This document shows, in pieces, positions 1-5,643 of a DNA stretch of 9,452 bases (the stretch's first letter is position 1; each line of letters begins with the position of its first letter). The position numbers and the translations under genes are program-made. The notes beneath the pieces were generated by a model. It was not told the DNA's origin. It saw only the letters and a list, made by a program, of their open reading frames with translations, and made no database searches. Source of the stretch: Desulfobacula sp. (GTDB lineage Bacteria; Desulfobacterota; Desulfobacteria; Desulfobacterales; Desulfobacteraceae); NCBI GenBank assembly GCA_027858355.1, contig JAQICW010000275.1, forward strand, positions 1 to 9,452. The letters are read 5' to 3'.

Positions 1-211
1 CACTTTCTTTTCCATCAAAATGCCTATGATCACCCTTCCCAGTCTCATTGTCATAGCGCAAAACGCATTCACCACGCACGATATACGCAAGCCTGTACTT
101 GAACCCGTGTACAGACCCAAGCAGTGGCTTTGGGAGCCGCCACAATATCAACTCCGCAAATGTCGATTCAGAATAGACGATACGTGTGCTAATGAGTTTA
201 ACAGCTTTCAT
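1..211 (-). CDS. TumE-family toxin of a toxin-antitoxin pair, 3' end cut by window edge
   Basis: The first 70 residues, starting at the ATG at 209-211, read as the TumE/DUF6516 family of toxin-antitoxin proteins. Family-like features are an N-terminal hydrophobic-basic strand (MKAVKLISTRIVY), then FKYRLAYIV at about 37-45, and the diagnostic RYDNETGKGDHRH at about 52-64. In known TumE/TumA-like pairs the toxin gene comes first and an HTH antitoxin gene follows; here the partner would lie to the left of base 1 and cannot be seen. No Shine-Dalgarno sequence precedes the ATG, but a near-perfect promoter ends 7 bases before it. The plus-strand reading frame over the same bases is a shadow. Family recognition is from remembered sequence pattern, not a search; I am fairly sure of the family and less so of activity. 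Confidence 0.8.
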   Translation of the reverse strand, partial: MKAVKLISTRIVYSESTFAELILWRLPKPLLGSVHGFKYRLAYIVRGECVLRYDNETGKGDHRHFDGKES

Positions 212-218
212 GTTGGAA

Positions 219-247
219 ATTATAACAACATACGTGTCCGTTGTCAA
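219..247 (-). promoter_or_regulatory. Consensus sigma70-type promoter of the TumE-like gene
   Basis: Read on the minus strand, TTGACA (242-247) is followed by a 17-base spacer and TATAAT (219-224), a full match to the housekeeping promoter consensus with optimal spacing. The -10 box ends only 7 bases before the ATG of the TumE-like gene, so the predicted transcript would start at or within a base or two of the start codon. This implies leaderless or nearly leaderless translation, in agreement with the absence of a ribosome binding site. Confidence 0.75.
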
Positions 248-383
248 TAACTCCAACAACAAAAATGCAGGCGGCAATCACAGGCCGAACAAATAAATGT
301 GCAGGTCTGGATATCGTGAAAATTTGAATAATATCTGATCAAACAAACTAAAAAATCTGGTTCAAAAATTTTGTATCTTGTAA

Positions 384-402
384 GCTTGAATGATATTCAA
401 GC
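384..402. repeat. Perfect 8-bp inverted repeat
   Basis: GCTTGAAT (384-391) and ATTCAAGC (395-402) form a perfect 8-bp stem with a 3-base loop GAT. No T-run follows directly on either strand, so it is not a classic intrinsic terminator; a palindromic protein-binding site or a relic hairpin are alternatives. Confidence 0.55.
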
Positions 403-624
403 AGATAAGTTAAAACTCTAGAGTAATAATTCTGTATCAACATTTCTAAAGTCTGTAAAGGCATTTCAACAAATCAACTTTGGTAGAAATATAATTTAAT
501 CAGGAAGGATATGCAGAAATGTTCTTTATTGGAGAGTTCCTGTAATAGGTTGATACTGCATTCTCTCATTAATATTTTTTCACCATGCCCATAAACCGGG
601 TGTGCCCCTTGAAATAAAATTGTA

Positions 625-650
625 ATCCCCAAGTAAATCACCTTGGGGAT
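625..650. repeat. Perfect 9-bp inverted repeat hairpin
   Basis: ATCCCCAAG (625-633) and CTTGGGGAT (642-650) form a perfect 9-bp stem around an 8-base loop. On the minus strand it is followed by TACAATTTTATTT, which is T-rich but interrupted, so a weak terminator reading leftwards is possible. On the plus strand the following bases are AGTTAAAATATTTTTT. Confidence 0.55.
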
Positions 651-753
651 AGTTAAAATATTTTTTACCAGCCGGATGCTCACCCAGACGTGCAGGGATA
701 CCGCTTCAAATACTCCAGATTGTATCTGACCAAAGCCTATCTAAGTTTTAAGT

Positions 754-784
754 CCTGATTCTTTGTAAGTTTGCCAAAGTCAGG
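754..784. repeat. Long bulged hairpin
   Basis: CCTGA (754-758) plus CTTTG (761-765) pair with CAAAG (775-779) and TCAGG (780-784), giving a 10-bp stem with a 2-base TT bulge and a 9-base loop. It sits just beyond the 3' end of the broken ParB-like gene. No U-run follows on either strand. Confidence 0.5.
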
Positions 785-801
785 CCGAATCAAGCTCCAC
801 A

Positions 802-1147
802 TTAAAGGGGCTCCCCAACTTCCTTAGATTCCATTGCGTTTCTGACATCCGTTCCCAACTCCAGCAATCTCACTTTCTGTGCAATGTACGTTCGACTTTT
901 ACCAACCTGTCGGGATAACTCCTTCTGGGTGATTAATGATTTGGAACCGATTGCCGACAGGCTTGACAATAATTGGTTGGAGCAAACCCGTGGCTTTTAT
1001 CGACTCTGCGAGTTCTACCAGGCCTGCTTTGTCAAAATCGATCCTGGCTTGATTTGGATTTGGAGATATTTGTTCTACTCGAATTTTTTGAATTGTGTCA
1101 CGTGACACATTTTTTGTTGTCCCATTCCTGCTAATTCGTTTAATCAT
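802..1147 (-). pseudogene. ParB-like partition/regulator gene, internally deleted and frameshifted
   Basis: The first about 66 codons from the ATG at 1145-1147 (ribosome site AAAGGA, 9-base spacing) encode a ParB N-terminal domain: IRVEQISPNPNQARIDFD, then LVELAESIKATGLLQPIIV and GNRFQII. The frame then runs into a short nonsense tail ending near 899. In another minus-strand frame, directly after the point where GNRFQII ends, the ParB helix-turn-helix continues: LITQKELSRQVGKSRTYIAQ, then KVRLLELGTDVRNAMESKEV, ending at TAA 802-804. The conserved GERR-type arginine patch and the linker that normally separate these parts, by my estimate some 60 or more codons, are missing, and the C-terminal half is absent. 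I infer an out-of-frame internal deletion. Intact relatives bind DNA in plasmid or chromosome partition or in gene regulation; this copy should not make a working protein. Confidence 0.8.
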
Positions 1148-1216
1148 TTAACGATATCCTTTAATGGTTTGAGTGAATACATATGATCTTAGCATTGCCA
1201 TTTCTCAGAGAATCAC

Positions 1217-1309
1217 ATATAGAAAAACAAGGACTGAAACTCACATTAAACAAATTGAATATAGAAAAATCTTTAAATTAAACTTGTTATATCAACTTGA
1301 ATGTAGAAA
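1217..1309. repeat. Three short direct repeats at exact 42-bp spacing
   Basis: The motif ATRTAGAAA begins at 1217 (ATATAGAAA), 1259 (ATATAGAAA) and 1301 (ATGTAGAAA), exactly 42 bases apart each time. The second and third copies share a longer match, CAAMTTGAATRTAGAAA (1251-1267 and 1293-1309); the first and second share ATATAGAAAAA. The intervening bases are only loosely alike, so this is not a simple tandem duplication. The series starts about 70 bases upstream of the ParB-like start codon, where partition or regulatory proteins often have their binding sites. Function is inference. Confidence 0.5.
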
Positions 1310-1382
1310 TATGACCGGCCATGACGCACTTGGCTTATATAATTGAATGAAAGTATCAAGGCTGAAAAAAACCTGTATACCA

Positions 1383-1466
1383 TATATGGGGGTGTCCAAT
1401 TTTTGTCTTGACTGAGTCTTTAAAATGCCAGTGATTGCTTTAGGTTTTTAGCCGAAACCCCATATA
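1383..1466. repeat. Nine-bp inverted repeat flanking about 66 bases
   Basis: TATATGGGG (1383-1391) recurs inverted as CCCCATATA (1458-1466). The inner sequence next to the left arm, GTGTCCAATTTTTGTCTTGA, has the look of an insertion-sequence end, but no transposase, target duplication or second clear end is seen. It could be a small non-autonomous element, a solo IS end or chance. Confidence 0.3.
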
Positions 1467-1505
1467 GATAGATAATATAATCACCTATTGGAATATGAGT
1501 TCCTT

Positions 1506-2165
1506 TTAATTTTTCAGAGTTTTTATTTGCTTAATATCCTCAGATTTACCTAACATCATCAAGATATCACTGTCTTTTATAATAAAATTTGCCTGTGGAA
1601 CCAATATGAAATTTTCAGGCACCAGTTCTTTAATTGCAATGATATGAACATTATATTTCGCTCTCAAGTTCAAGTCTTTTAAGCTTTTCCCTATGAATTC
1701 TCTTGGGGGACAAACCTGAACAAGGTCATAATCATCTGAAAGCGGTATAAAGTCCATCACATTGGGTTGAGACAAGCTTCGGGATATTCTCACAGCCATG
1801 TCACGTTCCGGGTGTATGATCTCTGTGGCACCAACCTTTGTCAGAATTTTTCCATGATCCTCATCTAACGCTTTGACAAGAATTTTCTTTACGCCGATTT
1901 CCTGCAAATGATAACAGATCAGTATACTGGTGGCAATTTTGGTTCCGGTGGAGACAATTACACCATCCATGGTTTCCAGCCCAAGGGTTTTTAGTTTTTC
2001 TTTGTCAGTTGCTTCAAGCACGATGGCTTCAGTGCAATGTGCATCAATTGCCTGAATTCGTCCTTTATCAAAATCAATTGCAATAACCTCGTTACCATCT
2101 TCATATAAGGCTTTGGCTGCAAAAAAACCAAAATTACCAAGGCCTATGACTGCAAATTTTTTCAT
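1506..2165 (-). CDS. trkA: KtrA/TrkA-type potassium uptake regulatory subunit (RCK_N-RCK_C)
   Basis: A 219-residue cytoplasmic protein with one RCK_N and one RCK_C domain, the size of KtrA rather than of the double-length E. coli TrkA. The Rossmann nucleotide site GLGNFG is at 8-13 with the ribose-binding acidic residue at D31 (AIDFD). The RCK_N domain runs to about 117; RCK_C spans about 135-215 (REFIGKSLKDLNLRAKYNV, then SDILMMLG). In the family, rings of this subunit sit under the membrane channel and gate it in response to ATP/ADP or NAD(H); in Firmicutes the RCK_C domain also binds c-di-AMP. The ATG follows the stop of the channel gene by 10 bases, with AAGGA as ribosome site, so the two are co-transcribed. 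The gene is intact. The symbol trkA follows common annotation; ktrA would be equally apt. Confidence 0.95.
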   Translation of the reverse strand: MKKFAVIGLGNFGFFAAKALYEDGNEVIAIDFDKGRIQAIDAHCTEAIVLEATDKEKLKTLGLETMDGVIVSTGTKIATSILICYHLQEIGVKKILVKALDEDHGKILTKVGATEIIHPERDMAVRISRSLSQPNVMDFIPLSDDYDLVQVCPPREFIGKSLKDLNLRAKYNVHIIAIKELVPENFILVPQANFIIKDSDILMMLGKSEDIKQIKTLKN

Positions 2166-2175
2166 GCTATTCCTT

Positions 2176-3546
2176 TCATCCGATCATTATATTTTCTTCA
2201 GACCGTTCAAACCCGTTGGCAGTACCTGTGCCAACAATAATATAAGAAAAGGTGAGAACACCCACTCTGCCGATAATCATCATTAGAATAATCCAAAATT
2301 TTCCCCAGATACTGAGTTGAGGTGTCACACCCATCGACAAGCCAACTGTTCCAAAAGCCGAGACTGTTTCAAAAAAATATGAGAGAAAAGAACCTTGAGG
2401 GCTGTTAACATCATGCCCGGTTATTGAATCCCCGACAAGCAGCATGAATAAAACCATACTGATGATTCCGATTGATATCAGAATTAGTCTTATACTACGG
2501 GTTATCGTTTCTGTTGGAATGCTTTTTTTAAATAAATTAACTCGCTGTCTTCTTCTGACTCCGCTAATCGTAAAGCCCACCAATAATGCCAATGTTGTGG
2601 TTTTCACACCACCACCGCAGGAACCAGGGGATGCACCAAAAAACATCAGAAAAATCATCATCGCCAAGGTTGCGTCTTTCAAAGAACCAATATCCACTGT
2701 ATTAAACCCGGCGGTTCTACTGGTTATAGACTGAAATATTGAGGTTAGCAGCCAATAGCTGAATGGTTGTCCTTCCTGTAATCCCTGTCGTTCCACTAGG
2801 CCAAAGAACAGTGCTCCCCCAAGAATTAGAATCATTGTTGTTAAAAGAACTGTTCTGGTTTGAACAGAAAATTTGAATCGCTTTTTTTTATGAAGTTTAA
2901 ACCAGGATTGAAAATCGTAAAGTACGGGAAAACCAATCCCTCCGATAACAATCAAACTGCACACGGTTATGTTTAAAATGAAGCTATTGCTATAGTGCAT
3001 CATGCTGTCCGAAAAGAGTGCAAACCCGGCATTGCAAAACGCGGAGACAGAATGGAAAATAGCCATGTAAACCGCTTTCCCAAAAGGATATTCCCGAACC
3101 CAGTGAATGGTTAAAAAAAATGCTCCCAAAGTTTCTGCAAAGACTGTCATCAATACAATACTCTTTACCAGTCTGAAAATATCCTTCCGGGGAGCTGAAG
3201 AAAACAGATCTTGCATGGCCATCCGCTGATGAAATGATATCTTTCTGCCTAACCAGTGAAACAGTATTACAGAGATGGTCATGATGCCCAATCCGCCAAT
3301 CTGGATAAGTATCAGAACAACACACTGACCAAAAATGGTAAAATAGCTTCCTGTATCCACCACGACAAGTCCTGTAACGCAGACCGCAGAAGTAGCTGTA
3401 AACAGTGCATCCGTCCACGGGATATAGTTGGCTTTTGTGGATATCGGCATTTTCAGAAGAACCGTGCCAATAATAATAACCAGAAGAAAACTGAACAGGA
3501 CAAGAGTAGCAGGATGGAGTTTTAAGATTCTGCTGTGAAAGGTCAT
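2176..3546 (-). CDS. trkH: KtrB/TrkH-type potassium uptake channel subunit
   Basis: An integral membrane protein of 456 residues with four repeated membrane-P-loop-membrane units. The selectivity-filter glycines are all present: CVTG 56-59, CNAG 171-174, RTAG 277-280 and GTVG 399-402. The glycine-rich gating loop (GASPGSCGGGVKTTT, 304-318) after the third loop is typical of KtrB/TrkH. I choose the ATG at 3544-3546, with AAGGA seven bases upstream, rather than the in-frame TTG at 3577-3579, which has no ribosome site. That ATG overlaps the TGA of the upstream gene as ATGA, indicating translational coupling. It forms the potassium pore with the RCK subunit encoded just downstream. The length is usual for KtrB-type subunits, slightly shorter than E. 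coli TrkH. Confidence 0.95.
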   Translation of the reverse strand: MTFHSRILKLHPATLVLFSFLLVIIIGTVLLKMPISTKANYIPWTDALFTATSAVCVTGLVVVDTGSYFTIFGQCVVLILIQIGGLGIMTISVILFHWLGRKISFHQRMAMQDLFSSAPRKDIFRLVKSIVLMTVFAETLGAFFLTIHWVREYPFGKAVYMAIFHSVSAFCNAGFALFSDSMMHYSNSFILNITVCSLIVIGGIGFPVLYDFQSWFKLHKKKRFKFSVQTRTVLLTTMILILGGALFFGLVERQGLQEGQPFSYWLLTSIFQSITSRTAGFNTVDIGSLKDATLAMMIFLMFFGASPGSCGGGVKTTTLALLVGFTISGVRRRQRVNLFKKSIPTETITRSIRLILISIGIISMVLFMLLVGDSITGHDVNSPQGSFLSYFFETVSAFGTVGLSMGVTPQLSIWGKFWIILMMIIGRVGVLTFSYIIVGTGTANGFERSEENIMIG

Positions 3547-4115
3547 GATATTGTCCTTGGATTTAAAAAATAGTCGCAATGCAGGTGATTTCCGGTTTCA
3601 CATACCTCATGCAGCCGTTTTCCTCCTAAAACCATCCGATTTTTGTATGCACGGCAGACAGTTAAATCATGTTGATTATCAATCTGGATATAATTTAAGA
3701 AAGGACATAATTTTTGCAAAAAACGCTCTATCCTGAAGGGAAAACCCTGTAAAAAAAAACGATCTGCTATGTTTTTTAGATCAATAGCTGCATTCATATT
3801 GTACATTTCAGTTGACTCCACACCCGCTTTCTGCATGTTAACCAACATATCCCGATGCAAAACTTCAGCTAAGGCAACTATGGGTATTTCCTTTGTCAAG
3901 GAGTTGCTTTTAAGGCAACTACACAGTTCTATAATCTGGCCTCTCAATGAAAGATTTTGTACTGAAAAAATTATAATGATTAACCCTGTCTTCTCTGATA
4001 CTGCATTATTAAAGCACTGCATCGGGCTATGGGTAATGGTCATTCCTTCATTATTTAAAATTTGGGGCTTTTGAATAAGCCTGCAAATCAATATCGTTTT
4101 TTCCTTTGATATCAT
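3543..4115 (-). CDS. Degenerate receiver-like protein with C-terminal four-cysteine segment, coupled to the potassium channel gene
   Basis: A 190-residue soluble protein of no family I can name. Residues about 1-115 have the alternating strand-helix look of a response-regulator receiver (ILICRL, GLIIIIFSV, IPIVALAE, DMLVNMQKAGVE), but the usual phospho-acceptor aspartate is replaced in IIIIFSV and the acidic pocket at the first strand is absent. Residues about 130-190 form a distinct module with C137, C154, C172 and C180 and the motif AYKNRMVLGGKRLHEVC, plus H178; a metal site is plausible. I choose the ATG at 4113-4115 because GGAGGG lies nine bases upstream; the longer frame from a GTG at 4158-4160 has no such site. 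Its TGA overlaps the ATG of the channel gene. The position suggests a regulatory or accessory subunit of the potassium system; this is inference. Confidence 0.75.
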   Translation of the reverse strand: MISKEKTILICRLIQKPQILNNEGMTITHSPMQCFNNAVSEKTGLIIIIFSVQNLSLRGQIIELCSCLKSNSLTKEIPIVALAEVLHRDMLVNMQKAGVESTEMYNMNAAIDLKNIADRFFLQGFPFRIERFLQKLCPFLNYIQIDNQHDLTVCRAYKNRMVLGGKRLHEVCETGNHLHCDYFLNPRTIS

Positions 4116-4241
4116 GTGACGTAGCCCTCCATTGAATCTTTCTGCATATATTGGGTACACATTGGCCCAACTCTATGACAGTCAAGAGCAAAAAGGATGC
4201 CTGCGGATTTATCTTATTGTATTTAAAGGGAATCGGTTCAT

Positions 4242-4260
4242 CTGTAACAGAATGTCACAG
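4242..4260. repeat. Imperfect palindrome in the leader of the potassium operon
   Basis: CTGTAAC (4242-4248) and GTCACAG (4254-4260) form a 7-bp inverted repeat with one mismatch and a 5-base centre. It lies about 130-145 bases upstream of the receiver-like start codon and could be an operator. Confidence 0.3.
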
Positions 4261-4284
4261 TGTATTTTCTATAGAATCTTGAAT

Positions 4285-4303
4285 CTTGCATGAAAATGGC
4301 CTT
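4285..4303 (-). promoter_or_regulatory. Possible sigma54 (-24/-12) promoter of the receiver-like/trkH/trkA operon
   Basis: On the minus strand AAGGCCATTTTCATGCAAG has GG (4301-4300) and GC (4289-4288) separated by ten bases, the spacing of the sigma54 consensus TGGCAC-N5-TTGCA. The flanking bases match only partly (GGC and ATGCA). It lies in the gap between a sigma54-activator gene and the potassium operon, about 170 bases before the ATG at 4115. A GG-N10-GC match is common by chance, so this is suggestive only. Confidence 0.25.
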
Positions 4304-4315
4304 GCATTATGCAAG
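4301..4315. repeat. Palindrome just after the response-regulator stop
   Basis: CTTGCATTATGCAAG is a perfect inverted repeat beginning two bases beyond the TAA at 4318-4320. A further direct copy of CTTGCAT is at 4285-4291. As RNA it would give only a 5-bp stem with no U-run, so it is a poor terminator; a binding site is an alternative. Confidence 0.35.
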
Positions 4316-4317
4316 AA

Positions 4318-5643
4318 TTATTCAAGTTGATATTTTTTCCGTTTGCGCCATAGAGTGGCCGGATCAATTCCAAGCACTTTGGCAGCTTCATCAAGAGAAG
4401 CGGTGTGCAAAAGAACGGTTTGAATATGCCGTCGTTCAATTTCATCCAGACTTTGCAAATCAGTATTCAAACTGGCGGAAGGATTGAAATTTACAATGCC
4501 GGAAGACAAATCAGATAGTTTGAGTTCATCATCGTGAGCAATGATCACAGAGCGTTCAATGGTATTTATCAACTCCCTTATATTTCCGGGCCAGGGATAT
4601 TCCTGAAGTTTCTGCATAGCATCCGCTTGAATATGATGAACCGTTTTTCTATTTATTCGGGCGGATTGCTTCAGGGAAAATTCAGCCAGCAATTGAATAT
4701 CTTCCGGCCGTTCGCGCAGCGGGGGTAGAAACAATTCCAAAACATTCAATCGAAAAAAGAGATCATTTCTGAAGGTTCCTTCACGAACCATCTCTTCCAG
4801 ATCCTTATTGGTTGCGGCTATGATACGCACATCCACAGAATGGGGATTTGGATCTCCAACCATTTCGTACTCATGGTGCTGTATGAATCGCAGCAATTTT
4901 CCCTGAATGGTCTTTGGTATTTCCGAGACTTCATCAAGAAAGACTGTACCCCCTTCTGCCAATTTTAATTTTCCTGTTTTGTCCTGCAAAGCCCCGGTAA
5001 ATGCACCCTTTACATGACCGAACAAATCACTTTCCAATAAGTTCTCCTGAAAGGCTGCACAGTCAACCGTGACAAATGGCTGAGTTGATCGGGGGCTCCA
5101 GTCGTGAATGAGTTTTGCCAGGATGCCTTTCCCAGTCCCGCTTTCTCCGCTGATCAGAATAATTGCTTCAGAATCTGATGCCTGACGGGCAGTTTGTAAA
5201 ATTTTGTGCATCCTTGGGTTCCGTGTTAAGAAGCCTCCTTCAGAAAAAATACCTTTGAGCGAGGCAATCTCTACTTCCATTCGAGTAAACCGTTTTGCCC
5301 GTTCCAGGACAAGATCAAGCTGCCCTGGCATGAATGGTTTGGGAAGATAATCAAATGCTCCCATTTTAACTGCTTTAACCGCAGTTTCAATGGTGGCGTA
5401 CGCTGTGATCATCAGCACCTGGGTTTTAATTCCGCTGTCAATAATTTTTTTAAGGACTTCCAGTCCGTTCTGATCCGGCAGTTTTAAATCCAGCAACACC
5501 AGGTCCGGCATTTTTTCATAGAAGTATTTTATTCCCTTCTCTGCTGAATCTGCGGTAAAAACTTCAAATTCTTTATCTTCAAGATACATTTCCAAAGTGA
5601 CTAAAATATTGGAATCATCATCAATGATCAGGGCTTTTTGCAT
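4318..5643 (-). CDS. Sigma54-dependent response regulator (receiver, AAA+, Fis-type HTH; NtrC/AlgB class)
   Basis: A 441-residue transcription activator with the full NtrC layout. The receiver (1-120) has acidic pocket D8-D9, phospho-acceptor D52 (LLDLKLPD), T80 and K102. The AAA+ domain (about 138-365) has Walker A GESGTGKG at 166-173, the sigma54-contacting loop GAFTGA at 213-218, Walker B with D237-E238 and WPGNIREL at 351-358. A Fis-type helix-turn-helix closes it (about 405-441, EAAKVLGIDPATLWRKRKKY). All residues needed for phosphorylation, ATP hydrolysis and sigma54 contact are present, so it should be active. The ATG at 5641-5643 lies inside the 3' end of the kinase gene (23-base overlap) with AAAGGAG upstream, so the pair is translated together. 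Targets are unknown; the potassium operon just downstream is the obvious candidate. Confidence 0.95.
   Translation of the reverse strand: MQKALIIDDDSNILVTLEMYLEDKEFEVFTADSAEKGIKYFYEKMPDLVLLDLKLPDQNGLEVLKKIIDSGIKTQVLMITAYATIETAVKAVKMGAFDYLPKPFMPGQLDLVLERAKRFTRMEVEIASLKGIFSEGGFLTRNPRMHKILQTARQASDSEAIILISGESGTGKGILAKLIHDWSPRSTQPFVTVDCAAFQENLLESDLFGHVKGAFTGALQDKTGKLKLAEGGTVFLDEVSEIPKTIQGKLLRFIQHHEYEMVGDPNPHSVDVRIIAATNKDLEEMVREGTFRNDLFFRLNVLELFLPPLRERPEDIQLLAEFSLKQSARINRKTVHHIQADAMQKLQEYPWPGNIRELINTIERSVIIAHDDELKLSDLSSGIVNFNPSASLNTDLQSLDEIERRHIQTVLLHTASLDEAAKVLGIDPATLWRKRKKYQLE

Larger units (their letters stand above)
248..801. other. Gene-free stretch with hairpins
   Basis: No convincing gene is seen on either strand. 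The longest minus-strand frame (474-683) has no ribosome binding site, no recognisable motif and a composition like translated noncoding DNA. A 38-codon minus-strand frame (start near 467, in the region left of it) also lacks a ribosome site. The stretch holds three strong hairpins (listed separately). Lying between a TA gene and a broken ParB-like gene, it is most simply decayed accessory DNA. Confidence 0.5.
1148..1505. other. Gene-free stretch between trkA-like gene and ParB-like pseudogene
   Basis: No gene is seen. The half next to the pseudogene carries short direct repeats at exact 42-base spacing (1217-1309); the half next to the trkA-like gene carries a widely spaced 9-bp inverted repeat (1383-1466). 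I see no clear intrinsic terminator for the potassium operon, which ends at 1506. Confidence 0.5.

Noticed and set aside
20..250. 76-codon plus-strand frame
   Set aside because: Shadow of the TumE-like gene, whose conserved motif is on the minus strand.
474..683. 69-codon minus-strand frame
   Set aside because: No ribosome site, no family resemblance, contains the perfect hairpin at 625-650, and lies in decayed DNA; treated as noncoding.
1217..1309. CRISPR array
   Set aside because: Only three short, imperfect repeats with no leader or cas genes; the repeats are far too short.
2990..3418. 142-codon minus-strand frame inside trkH
   Set aside because: Alternate-frame shadow of the channel gene, cysteine-rich and without domain features.
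3547..3579. Longer trkH starting from TTG at 3577-3579
   Set aside because: No ribosome site, whereas the ATG at 3544-3546 has AAGGA at good spacing and couples to the preceding stop.
4116..4160. Longer receiver-like protein starting at GTG 4158-4160
   Set aside because: The extra 15 residues lack a ribosome site; GGAGGG sits just before the ATG at 4113-4115.
4301..4315. Intrinsic terminator after the response-regulator gene
   Set aside because: The palindrome folds to only five base pairs and no T-run follows on the minus strand.
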